In this document: piece after piece, positions 1 to 7,064 of the stretch | How the letters are laid out: each line of letters begins with the position of its first letter | Numbering within the stretch: position 1 is the first letter of the stretch | Origin: a bacterium | Lineage (GTDB): Bacteria; UBP6; UBA1177; JAKLFG01 | Assembly: GCA_022709425.1 (NCBI GenBank) | Contig: JAKLIW010000001.1 | Span: 205,552-269,551 of the forward strand | Direction: 5' to 3' | DNA: 64,000 nucleotides | Program-made: the position numbers and the translations under genes | Notes under the pieces: generated by a model | What the model saw: only the letters and a program-made list of their open reading frames with translations | Told to the model about the DNA's origin: nothing | Database searches by the model: none

Positions 1-261
1 GACCACATCGTCGATACCGAACACGGTGCCCGACACCGACGAATGGACGCTCGCCGAGATGAAGCCTTCGCCCGTCCCGATGAGCGTTCCCACCTTCACC
101 TTGTCGCCCTTCTGGACGACCGGCTTGGCCGGGGCGCCGAGATGCTGGCCCAGATGGATGAATGCGCGCTTGGGCAGTTCGGCCGCCTCGATGGGCAACC
201 CCGCCGAAAGCTTGTTCTCCGGCGGATGGACGCCGCCGATCTTGAAAGTCTTCAGGTCCAC
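1..261 (-). CDS. rnfC: RnfC, electron transport complex subunit (N-terminal part)
   Basis: RnfC is the peripheral NADH/ferredoxin-facing subunit of the Rnf complex, which couples electron transfer between ferredoxin and NAD to ion pumping. Only the first 87 residues lie in the window; the gene runs off the left edge. The reading starts at a GTG (complement of 259-261) and gives a protein opening MDLKTFKIGGVHPPENK, the conserved RnfC N-terminus with its HPPENK motif, followed by a lipoyl/biotin-like beta domain (VVQKGDKVKVGTLIG). It lies 35 bp downstream of rnfB on the same strand, the usual B-C adjacency. The missing part should hold the two [4Fe-4S] motifs. Confidence 0.93.
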   Translation of the reverse strand, partial: MDLKTFKIGGVHPPENKLSAGLPIEAAELPKRAFIHLGQHLGAPAKPVVQKGDKVKVGTLIGTGEGFISASVHSSVSGTVFGIDDVV

Positions 262-296
262 GGTATTCTCCTATCTCAGTTCATAGTTCCCGTATC

Positions 297-1196
297 TCAC
301 GCCGCCGGGGTCGCCTTGGGCGCTTCCGCGGTCTTCGGGGCCTCCGCGGCCGGTTTGGGCTGGGGCGGTTCGAAGGTCGCGTGGATCGCCTTGGTGGGGC
401 AAACGACGATGCATTTGCCGCAGGCGATGCACTTCTTCGGATCGATGTAGGCAAGGTTGTTGGCAAGCGTGATCGCCTGCACCTTCTCGGGGCACTCCTT
501 GACACATTTGCCGCAACCGATGCAGGCCGCCTTGCAGTATTTCATCGCGGCGGCTCCCTTTTCGGTGTTCACGCAGTCGACCCAGACGCGACGGTCCTTT
601 CTCCCCTTCGGACGCATCTCGATGATGCGGCGCGGACAGGCTTTTGCGCAGGCGCCGCAGGCGACGCACTTGGCGGGGTCTATCACCGGGAGTCCGGTCT
701 TGTCGTCCATGTACATCGCGCCGAACGCGCAGACCGTAACGCAGTCGCCGATCCCGAGACAGCCGTTCGGGCATCCCTTCTCGCCGACGAAGACGGTGTG
801 GGCGATGACGCATTTGGGGGCGCCGTCGTATTTGAGCGTGCGGGGCGCCTTCTCATGAGTGCCGTTACAGCGGAGCACCGCCACCATCGGTTCGCTCTCG
901 GCCACCGCCATCCCCAGCGCGTCGCCGATCGCCTTCATCGCCGCCGATCCGCCGGGCGGGCAGGAAAGTCCGCCGATATCGCCCTTGTCGGCCGCCTTGA
1001 CGATCGCCTCGGCAAGACCGCGACAGCCGGGATAGCCGCACCCGCCGCAGTTGGCGCCGGGCAGAAGCGCCGCGACCGTATCGATGCGCGGGTCCTCTTC
1101 GACATGGAATTTCTTGGCCGTCAGGAACAGCAGTATCGCCGAGATACCGGCGACCGCACCGAGCATGATGACCGGATACAGGATCACATCAACCAC
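297..1196 (-). CDS. rnfB: RnfB, multi-[4Fe-4S] ferredoxin-like subunit of Rnf
   Basis: RnfB relays electrons from ferredoxin into the Rnf complex at the cytoplasmic membrane face. The 299-residue protein has an N-terminal membrane anchor (about residues 3-26), then the RnfB-specific cluster motif GANCGGCGYPGC near residue 50. Several [4Fe-4S] ferredoxin motifs follow: CPNGCLGIGDC, CVACGACAKACP, CIGCGKCVKECP and CIACGKCIVVCP. It ends in an Ala/Pro/Lys-rich tail. The high cluster number is typical of anaerobe RnfB and greater than in the short E. coli RsxB. It starts with GTG and overlaps the rseC-like stop by 8 bp, so translation is probably coupled. Confidence 0.95.
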   Translation of the reverse strand: MVDVILYPVIMLGAVAGISAILLFLTAKKFHVEEDPRIDTVAALLPGANCGGCGYPGCRGLAEAIVKAADKGDIGGLSCPPGGSAAMKAIGDALGMAVAESEPMVAVLRCNGTHEKAPRTLKYDGAPKCVIAHTVFVGEKGCPNGCLGIGDCVTVCAFGAMYMDDKTGLPVIDPAKCVACGACAKACPRRIIEMRPKGRKDRRVWVDCVNTEKGAAAMKYCKAACIGCGKCVKECPEKVQAITLANNLAYIDPKKCIACGKCIVVCPTKAIHATFEPPQPKPAAEAPKTAEAPKATPAA

Positions 1197-1638
1197 GGGA
1201 CACCTCTTGATCGCTATTGATAATCTTATCTACGGTGAAGACGAAATTCCGGAACAGGCGGCCGCGCAGCAGCCACAGCAGCAGATAGAACGGCACGAGC
1301 GCCCCCAGTCCCGCGACCCCCGCAAAACTTTCTTCAACGCCGTTTGCGACCGCACCGAAGAACACGAAGGCGAGCACGATGAGCGGCAGGACAAAGCCGT
1401 AGAGGACCGCCGTCATCCCGACCTTCGTCGAGAGATTGATGCGGACGCGGTCTCCCGGCAGGAGCGGTCCTTCGGCCAGCGCGTCGATCTCTTTCTGCGC
1501 CGTCTCAAGATTACCGCAGGCGCCTTTGGCGTGGCAGGAGGCGCAGGCGCTCTGGGCGGTGATGAGGACGCGGGCACAGCCGTCGGCGTACTCCTTCACT
1601 ATCCCTTCGCGGCAAATGTCGCTGTGTCTATCGCTCAT
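1189..1638 (-). CDS. rseC: RseC/MucC family protein heading the rnf operon
   Basis: This 149-residue protein matches the SoxR-reducing/RseC family, often found as the first gene of rnf operons. It has an N-terminal soluble part with the family's cysteine motif CASCHAKGAC (Cys32, Cys35, Cys41), then two closely spaced membrane helices (about 75-97 and 105-122). The ATG at 1638 was chosen because the upstream in-frame extension has no family features and would run across the divergent promoter. Its exact role in Rnf is unknown; in E. coli RseC is linked to SoxR reduction and sigma-E control. It overlaps rnfB by 8 bp. Confidence 0.82.
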   Translation of the reverse strand: MSDRHSDICREGIVKEYADGCARVLITAQSACASCHAKGACGNLETAQKEIDALAEGPLLPGDRVRINLSTKVGMTAVLYGFVLPLIVLAFVFFGAVANGVEESFAGVAGLGALVPFYLLLWLLRGRLFRNFVFTVDKIINSDQEVSRG

Positions 1639-1671
1639 ATAAATTCTGTGGTACACACGCAATGCGGCTCC

Positions 1672-1700
1672 TTCGTATCCAATAACTTGCCCTTTGTCAA
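1672..1700 (-). promoter_or_regulatory. Sigma-70-type promoter for rseC-rnfB-rnfC
   Basis: On the minus strand there is TTGACA (complement of 1695-1700), a 17-bp spacer and TACGAA (1672-1677). This predicts a start near 1665 and a leader of about 27 nt before the ATG at 1638. It overlaps the divergent promoter of the DUF2141 gene. Confidence 0.5.
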
Positions 1701-1724
1701 CAAAACGGCTATACCTCATATAAT
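1694..1724 (+). promoter_or_regulatory. Probable promoter of the DUF2141 gene
   Basis: A perfect -10 TATAAT lies at 1719-1724. The best -35 is TTGTCA (1694-1699), giving a long 19-bp spacer. The transcript would start near 1731 and include the GAGGGAGG ribosome-binding site before the ATG at 1748. Confidence 0.5.
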
Positions 1725-1747
1725 TAGGATGTCGAGGGAGGAAACCT

Positions 1748-2176
1748 ATGCGGCTGATAACTGTTCTGGCCCTTATTTTTGCCTTTACCATGACGGCGGC
1801 GCAGGCGACCGCCACCCTCACCGTCAAGGTGTGGGGGCTCAAGAAACAGGGGAAGGTCTTTGTTTACCTTTACAATCAGGACGATGGGTTCCCCACGAAG
1901 CCCGAAAAGGCATTCAAAACCATCACCCTGCCGGTGACCGCCGACACCCTTTACGCCAAGTTCGAGGGGCTCACACCGGGCGACTATGCCGTCGCGGTGA
2001 TGCACGACGAGAACGACAACGGGCAGATAGACACCAACTGGATCGGCATCCCCAAGGAGGGGCTCGGCGTTTCAAATAACGCCAAAGGGGTCATGGGGCC
2101 GCCGAAGTTCAAGGATGCGAAACTCGCCATCCCCGCCGGGGAGAAAAGCATCTCGATCCCGATAAAATACCGTTAG
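1748..2176 (+). CDS. Exported DUF2141 family protein
   Basis: The 142-residue protein begins with a Sec signal peptide (about residues 1-21, ending AQA-TA), so it is probably periplasmic or surface-exposed. The mature part is one DUF2141 beta-sandwich, recognised by the motif run HDENDNGQIDTNWIGIP followed by EGLGVSNNA. The function of DUF2141 is unknown; the Asp/Asn-rich loop suggests calcium binding (inference). A strong GAGGGAGG ribosome-binding site precedes the ATG. It converges with the gene below, and the two stop regions overlap by 4 bp. Confidence 0.85.
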   Translation: MRLITVLALIFAFTMTAAQATATLTVKVWGLKKQGKVFVYLYNQDDGFPTKPEKAFKTITLPVTADTLYAKFEGLTPGDYAVAVMHDENDNGQIDTNWIGIPKEGLGVSNNAKGVMGPPKFKDAKLAIPAGEKSISIPIKYR

Positions 2177-2610
2177 AGATCGACGGTCCTCGAGCGAACC
2201 ACCCCGTCAGCTATCCCCCCTTTTTCATTCATCCGGATGACGGCATACTTGTCGGTGAAGACCCGTTCACGGAATGCGGCATCGTCGAGGAGGTCCTTGT
2301 CATTGAAAAGGAACCGGCAATCGCCCGCCGGTGCGGGAAAGAGGGCAATGGTATAAACGCCTTCGTCGAGACGGAGCGGTACCATGTCCCACTTCATTTC
2401 GCAGTCCATTTCGCCGCTGTTGCTTTGCGCTTCCACGCCGGGAAGAGCGATGGTCGATCTTGCGGTGTGGTGGTAGGTCAAGTGGTATGCGTAGCGCTTA
2501 CCGAGGGAAAGACGGTACTGGCCGACAGCGGAGAAGTACCAAAGGGCAACTACGCCAATAACGATCAGCGCCAGAATGGTTGCTATCAGTGCTTTCTGTT
2601 TGGTGGTCAT
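2173..2610 (-). CDS. Truncated paralogue of the LLTP-like protein (N-terminal beta domain only)
   Basis: This protein of about 145 residues has one N-terminal membrane helix (about residues 5-25) and then a beta-rich domain. It is a shortened relative of the 626-residue protein at 3737-5617. Both have the helix, then a segment like YRLSLGKRYAYHLTY (here) or FSLEPGTEYIYRISLE (there). Both share the pattern DL-x3-xxF-x3-F followed by a short strand and a Gly-x-I turn. This copy stops exactly where the long protein continues into its second beta region and HEAT repeats. Combined with the frameshifted LRR gene just upstream, this suggests a decaying duplicate. ATG 2610 is preferred; GTG 2631 is an alternative. 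Confidence 0.6.
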   Translation of the reverse strand: MTTKQKALIATILALIVIGVVALWYFSAVGQYRLSLGKRYAYHLTYHHTARSTIALPGVEAQSNSGEMDCEMKWDMVPLRLDEGVYTIALFPAPAGDCRFLFNDKDLLDDAAFRERVFTDKYAVIRMNEKGGIADGVVRSRTVDL

Positions 2611-2621
2611 ATCAATAAGAC

Positions 2622-3208
2622 TTACTGACACTTTTCGGGAATCACATAGTTGTCCAGATCAACACCGATGATGACAATATCGGGATTTTTCTCCTTAAGA
2701 GTGGAAAACTGCTCTTTGGGTACGCAGTTATCCGCCATTTCAAGATAACTCATCGATATTATGTCGTAAAGAGGAGATATATCGTCCACATAATTATTAC
2801 TTAAATAAAGAGAGCCCAACACTTGTAGAGCAGAAATTGGTTCTAGTTCTTTTATCTTATTGTTTTTGAGTTGAAGAAATGTTAATTTTGTTAAGGTCCG
2901 GAGCGGTTCGAGAGATTCAATTTGATTGTTTTCCGCACCAAACCAATCAACATTAGGCATGTTTTCGATGCCTTTTATACTTCGAATCGCCCCCCCCCAC
3001 AGCCCAATCTGGTTATTTTGTTGTACAATTCAGGATCGTTTTTATCCAACAACCCCAAGTTTGCATCATAATCTATTTTCTCTTGCACACATGCCTTAAA
3101 CGCGGGATCCTCAAATTCTCCCGGTTTGAGCTTATTGTTTCCGTTGTCACAACCGGTGCAGGCGGTGAGGAGAATAAGGATGGTCAACAAATACGCGGTT
3201 CTTTTCAT
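2622..3208 (-). pseudogene. LRR lipoprotein interrupted at a G9 tract (phase-variable or broken)
   Basis: The first part (from ATG 3208) encodes a lipoprotein signal with cysteines at LTACTGCDNG and an acidic segment like the start of the LRR paralogues at 5614-7055. It runs into a stop just after GCGGGRFEV. The second part, in another frame, encodes about four leucine-rich repeats (e.g. LTFLQLKNNKIKELEPI) and a Cys-containing C-terminus. The frames meet at a run of nine G on the coding strand (2990-2998). A run of 10 or 7 G would restore one protein reading CGGGAIRSIKGIENM, matching the paralogues' I-x-x-(I/L)-x-G-I-E pattern. The gene is AT-rich compared with its surroundings. Confidence 0.75.
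2990..2998. repeat. Homopolymeric C9/G9 tract at the LRR frame break
   Basis: Nine consecutive C on the plus strand lie exactly where the LRR lipoprotein changes frame. Such tracts are classic sites of slipped-strand length change, but also of sequencing error. Confidence 0.9.
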
Positions 3209-3240
3209 GGGTTATCTCCGTTCCTTTTTTCTTGTCACCC

Positions 3241-3328
3241 GACACCCCCGCAAGCCCCCTGCATCAGGGGGCCTTTCGTATGTTGCCTCCCTGTCGCAGG
3301 GAGGTGGCGCAACGCGACGGTGGGTGTC
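3241..3328. repeat. 88-bp palindromic intergenic element, copy 1
   Basis: Ends are inverted repeats GACACCC / GGGTGTC. Inside are two perfect hairpins with 5-nt loops: 3254-3272 (GCCCCCT, loop GCATC) and 3286-3304 (CCTCCCT, loop GTCGC). The same length, loops and order recur at 39928-40015, marking a mobile or REP-like family. It lies between the decayed A' fragment and the LRR gene. Confidence 0.8.
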
Positions 3329-3336
3329 ATAATTCG

Positions 3337-3669
3337 TCATTGCATCGCATTCATTATCTGGCCGAGGGTGAACAGGTTCAGGTTGAGCGGTGGTATCGGC
3401 AGGATATTACCATAATTCCGGTCAATGAGCGGTTTCCAGTCGGCGATGGTCTTCCGGTAGGTGACGCCGATGCCGAGTACTTCCGCCTGCGCTTTCACCC
3501 GCAGATCGGCGTCAAGCAGGGTAAGCCGCGGGGTAAGGCTTGCGGTCAGATACAACTTCGCCGCCAGATCGCCGTCGGCGAATTCGGGGCCGATGAGGGC
3601 CTGCATCCTGAACGGCGCCCGGAAGTTCACGAACACGATATTGCCCTCTACACCGAAGAAGAATCCCAC
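3337..3669 (-). pseudogene. C-terminal remnant of a paralogue of the 1756-residue lipoprotein
   Basis: This 110-codon reading (GTG at 3669; the open frame extends back to 3714) has no signal peptide and looks like the end of a larger protein. By eye it aligns with the C-terminus of the protein at 7065-12335. The shared pattern is G-(I/V)-E-x2-I-x-(6-8)-P-(L/F)-R, then a (N/T)AS(M/L) strand, then A-(D/E)-x-(S)VLGI, and a hydrophobic tail of similar length. Its place just before the broken LRR gene mirrors the order lipoprotein-LRR-LLTP-like protein of the intact cluster. It is probably not translated as a functional protein. Confidence 0.5.
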
Positions 3670-3736
3670 AAACCCGAGATCAAAGCCGATGCCATCGGTG
3701 ATTTTAACGGATACTCAAGCGAAGTCAATAATGAGA

Positions 3737-5617
3737 CTACCGCTCCATCAATGCGCGGATCTGTTTGGCGAGGTTCGCGTCACGCACCCCTTTTTCGAGC
3801 ATCAGCCGGCAGATGTCATGGACCAGTTCCCGGTAGGTCGACAGATTCCCCACCAGCAGATTAAGAACGATCTGATAGCTGTCCTCGGTGATGGCGCCGC
3901 TTTCTATTTTCGACTTTATCTCTTCAAGATGGCTGGTGCGTGTTTTATATTTGGAAAGCATCAACAGCGAGGTGTTCTGCACGTTCCGGTCGCGATCCTC
4001 GGTCAGATCAAGGAGCGTCCGCTCCGACTCTTCGGTCTGGGTCTTTCGGAGCGCCATCGCCGCCGTGCCGCGTGTTTCGGGATCGGCATCCTGCGCATAC
4101 TTCTGTATCACCGGCACATTCTCCGCCATCCCGGCGTTGGCAAGCCCCATGAGGAGCCGCTGGCGTTCTTCGCCGGTCTCGGCCTTACCCAGCTCCGCGA
4201 CCAGTTTCTGATTATACTGCCGCGCCTCGTCGCTCCGGCCGTTCTCGTTCATGGTCCCCACGATGGAGCCGAGGGTATAGGCCGCGGCATGCCGCTTTTC
4301 CCCCGATCCCTGTTCCAGATAGCGCTGTACCATATCGGCGGTCTCTTTTTCGGGCGCCGCAAGAAACCCGGCCGACTGCAGCATCATGATGAATGCCGGG
4401 TCGCCGTTCGCCTCGTCGCTGGTCAGTATCCGCCGCACCGCCGCCTGCGTTTCGGGCAGACTGTGGCTGATCAGCATCGTGAGTATCAGTTTGCGGGTCG
4501 CGCTGTGCAGTTCTTGTTTTACGAAGAGATCGACCAGCCGGCCGCTCAGTTCCGGATGCAATCCCAGCATGCCGTGGGCGCGTCGCAGCAGTGTGGTGAT
4601 ATCATCTTTGGCGACGATCTGGCCGCTGTTCACCTTGAGCAGGAGCGACTCCAATTCCTCCGGGGTCAGTCCCGCCGCCATCTTTTCCATGTTCATCTTC
4701 TTCGCCGCATCATCGGGCATTGCCGAGGCCAGCGGATAGCGTTCGTAGCGGGCGGTCAACTCTTTGATGAGCGACAGTTCCGGCGTGAAGGGGACGGTCC
4801 GCAGTTCCTTTATCGAAAGTTCGCTGGAATAACTATACAGCTCTTCCCCCTGCGGCGAACGGGAAACGATCTTTTCCGTTCCCTGCAGTGAGCGGCAATA
4901 CCCCTGCGATGCCGGTAGTATCGTGAATGCCGCCGACACCTCGCTCTCCTGCCGTTCGACCTTGACCAGCCCCAGTTCATGATAGCGGTCCCATCGCTTC
5001 TCGATACCGGTGCCGCTGAGCGACAGAAGACCCTTCCGGCTATACTGCGCGGTATAATCACCGCGACGGTTGTGTTCCCGCGCCGTCCATGAACGGTCGG
5101 AACGCACCGACAGCTGGAATTCACCCAGAAGACCGCTCATCAACCGCTTGAAGACCGCCGGGGCGTCGGGAGAGAAATAGAGCGTCTCGATAGTGCCGTC
5201 CGGCAGGAGTTGGACATAGACCTGCTGTTTCGAGAAGATCGCGTCAAACGAAGAACGGTCCGGGATCAGGTCGCGCTCATTGATCCGTATCCGGTGCTGT
5301 TGCGGTTCCTGCACGGAGAAGGAGACGAGATACCCCGCGTCGTTCCGTTGAAGGCAACGCAGGGAGAGTTCGGCCGTGAACACGGTGTGGGTGGTAAGGT
5401 CGCCGAATCCGGCCTTTGCCAGCACGCCGCCTTTCTGCGCCGTGATGAGCTCATCGCTCTCCAAACTGATGCGATAGATATATTCGGTTCCCGGCTCCAG
5501 ACTGAACACCGACCCGCGCCGATACTGTTGATAGATCAGGACGGCAACAACCATGACCGTCAGCACAAGAACCAGTAGCACCTTGGGTGAACGCTGGATC
5601 TTCGCGACGAACATCAT
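3737..5617 (-). CDS. Membrane-anchored LLTP-like (vitellogenin-N-type) protein with HEAT repeats
   Basis: The 626-residue protein has a single N-terminal membrane helix (about 13-30) and a beta-rich region (about 35-265). The rest (about 280-620) is alpha-helical with HEAT-like repeats (e.g. ETRGTAAMALRKTQTEESER). A beta barrel followed by a helical superhelix is the layout of the N-terminal module of large lipid transfer proteins (vitellogenin, apoB, MTP). Local features agree: a GTEYIYRISLE strand, the stretch FKRLMSGLLGEFQLSV, and WTAREHNRRGDYTAQYS followed by a Lys-containing strand. Function is unknown; lipid or lipoprotein handling at the envelope is inference. It starts 4 bp inside the upstream LRR gene (ATGA), so expression is coupled. 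A shortened paralogue lies at 2173-2610. Confidence 0.7.
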   Translation of the reverse strand: MMFVAKIQRSPKVLLVLVLTVMVVAVLIYQQYRRGSVFSLEPGTEYIYRISLESDELITAQKGGVLAKAGFGDLTTHTVFTAELSLRCLQRNDAGYLVSFSVQEPQQHRIRINERDLIPDRSSFDAIFSKQQVYVQLLPDGTIETLYFSPDAPAVFKRLMSGLLGEFQLSVRSDRSWTAREHNRRGDYTAQYSRKGLLSLSGTGIEKRWDRYHELGLVKVERQESEVSAAFTILPASQGYCRSLQGTEKIVSRSPQGEELYSYSSELSIKELRTVPFTPELSLIKELTARYERYPLASAMPDDAAKKMNMEKMAAGLTPEELESLLLKVNSGQIVAKDDITTLLRRAHGMLGLHPELSGRLVDLFVKQELHSATRKLILTMLISHSLPETQAAVRRILTSDEANGDPAFIMMLQSAGFLAAPEKETADMVQRYLEQGSGEKRHAAAYTLGSIVGTMNENGRSDEARQYNQKLVAELGKAETGEERQRLLMGLANAGMAENVPVIQKYAQDADPETRGTAAMALRKTQTEESERTLLDLTEDRDRNVQNTSLLMLSKYKTRTSHLEEIKSKIESGAITEDSYQIVLNLLVGNLSTYRELVHDICRLMLEKGVRDANLAKQIRALMER

Positions 5618-6336
5618 TCCCCGCAGTTCTCGGGGAGGAGTTGATTGTCTGAATTACAACTGATGTAAACCTCAGGATTCTTTTCTTCTACCAACAACAC
5701 ATTTTGCTCTTCCACAGAACAGTCCATACAGTTATAGCCTATCGAGATATAGGTAAAGTTCTCGATGTTGGGATGTTCTGCGATAGGCTTGATCGTTGTG
5801 ATCCGGTTGTAGCTGACATCTATCTTTTTCAGATTGGTCAACTGTTTTATCGGCGTAAGGTCACTGATCTGATTTCTCTCGAGATTTATTTCCTCCAAAG
5901 TCGGGATGTTTGCCAAGAAGCTGATGTCATCAAGACCCACATGAAGAGTCAAAGATGTCAGCGACAACTTTGACAGTGGTGCGTAGGAGTATATTTTGAG
6001 CTCCGAGGTTATGATCAACTCTCTCAATTTTTCCAATTTTGCCAACTGAGAGATATCGGATATTCTTGCCTTATACAAAAGCAGATACCGCAAATTATGT
6101 AGCCGCTCAATCCCCGACAGGTTACTTATGCCGTTTTCTTCAAATCCCGGAGTATCTTCCCCGCAGACAAGCGTGGTTATCTTGTCAAGATCAATTTGAT
6201 CCAGATGACTCTCATCCGTTATAGGAGCCGCATCCCTGACACAAGCGTCCAACGCTGGATCGTCAAATGATATCCCGTTATCGCAGGAGAACAGGAATAG
6301 TCCCGACATAAGACCCAGCATGGCTCCGCGCATCAT
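5614..6336 (-). CDS. LRR lipoprotein (paralogue 1)
   Basis: The 240-residue protein has a lipoprotein signal peptide with lipobox LFSC (about Cys18) followed by DNG. A conserved N-terminal segment (SFDDPALDACV) comes next, then about five leucine-rich repeats of roughly 22 residues (LHNLRYLLLYKARISDIS is one). A C-terminal cap holds cysteines and ends DNQLLPENCGE. LRRs usually bind proteins, so an outer-membrane or surface adhesion/scaffold role is likely, but the partner is unknown. It overlaps the genes on both sides by 4 bp (ATGA junctions) in one operon. It shares a 111-bp identical stretch with its neighbour at 6333-7055. It is AT-richer than the surrounding genes. Confidence 0.85.
   Translation of the reverse strand: MMRGAMLGLMSGLFLFSCDNGISFDDPALDACVRDAAPITDESHLDQIDLDKITTLVCGEDTPGFEENGISNLSGIERLHNLRYLLLYKARISDISQLAKLEKLRELIITSELKIYSYAPLSKLSLTSLTLHVGLDDISFLANIPTLEEINLERNQISDLTPIKQLTNLKKIDVSYNRITTIKPIAEHPNIENFTYISIGYNCMDCSVEEQNVLLVEEKNPEVYISCNSDNQLLPENCGE
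6083..6193. repeat. 111-bp exact repeat in LRR paralogue 1
   Basis: Identical, base for base, to 6805-6915 in the next gene. It encodes the segment from the ITTLVCGEDT region to the first LRR strand. The flanking parts of the two genes have diverged, so this looks like recent gene conversion. Confidence 0.9.
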
Positions 6337-7055
6337 TCCCCGCAGTTTTCGGGGAGAAGCTGATCGTCCGGGTTACAGATATATTTGAGATCAGGATTCT
6401 GTTCCGCTATCGCGTCTAGATATTCGATCTCTTTCATGCAATCGATACAGTTGTAGTAGATGGCAAGTCTTTCCATATTGGCAAGGTTCTTGTTTTGTGC
6501 GAGCGGCGCCACGGTGGTTATCTTATTGTGTTGAAGGTCTACATCCACAAGTTTGTCCAACTGCGCCAAAACGGAGATGTCTATAATGGCATTTCTTTCC
6601 AAATCTATTTCTTCCAAGGTCGGAATATTAGCTAAGAAGCTGATGTCCTCAAGCCCAGTATCATGAATACCGAGAAAAGTGAGCGGCAATCGGGTCAATG
6701 GTTCATAGGAAAGTATCTTCTGGTCGGAGGTTATGTTGAGTTCTTTCAGTTTTTCTAATTTGGCCAGCAACGAAATGTTGGAAACCTTCGCCTTATAAAG
6801 GTTGAGATACCGCAAATTATGTAGCCGCTCAATCCCCGACAGGTTACTTATGCCGTTTTCTTCAAATCCCGGAGTATCTTCCCCGCAGACAAGCGTGGTT
6901 ATCTTGTCAAGATCACTTTGATCCAGATGGCTTTCGTCCGTTATCGGGGTCGCATTCCGAACACAGGCATCCAGCGCTGGATCGTCAAATGATATCCCGT
7001 TGTCACAGGAGAACAGGAATATGGCACTGAACAAAAAGCCCAAGATGTTTCTCAT
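6333..7055 (-). CDS. LRR lipoprotein (paralogue 2)
   Basis: The 240-residue protein is a close relative of the next gene. It has a lipobox at LFSC (Cys17), the SFDDPALDACV segment and roughly five leucine-rich repeats (e.g. LKELNITSDQKILSYEPL). It carries a Cys-x2-Cys-containing C-terminal cap and the same C-terminal residues DQLLPENCGE. It starts 9 bp after the stop of the 1756-residue lipoprotein and overlaps paralogue 1 by 4 bp, so the three are probably one transcript. Identity is very high over the first 80 residues and low in the LRRs, suggesting that the concave binding face is diversifying while the N-terminus is homogenised. Function unknown. Confidence 0.85.
   Translation of the reverse strand: MRNILGFLFSAIFLFSCDNGISFDDPALDACVRNATPITDESHLDQSDLDKITTLVCGEDTPGFEENGISNLSGIERLHNLRYLNLYKAKVSNISLLAKLEKLKELNITSDQKILSYEPLTRLPLTFLGIHDTGLEDISFLANIPTLEEIDLERNAIIDISVLAQLDKLVDVDLQHNKITTVAPLAQNKNLANMERLAIYYNCIDCMKEIEYLDAIAEQNPDLKYICNPDDQLLPENCGE
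6805..6915. repeat. 111-bp exact repeat in LRR paralogue 2
   Basis: Partner of 6083-6193; the sequences are identical over all 111 bases and lie 722 bp apart in direct orientation. Recombination between them would delete one LRR gene and leave a chimaera. Confidence 0.9.
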
Positions 7056-7064
7056 GCCATACCC

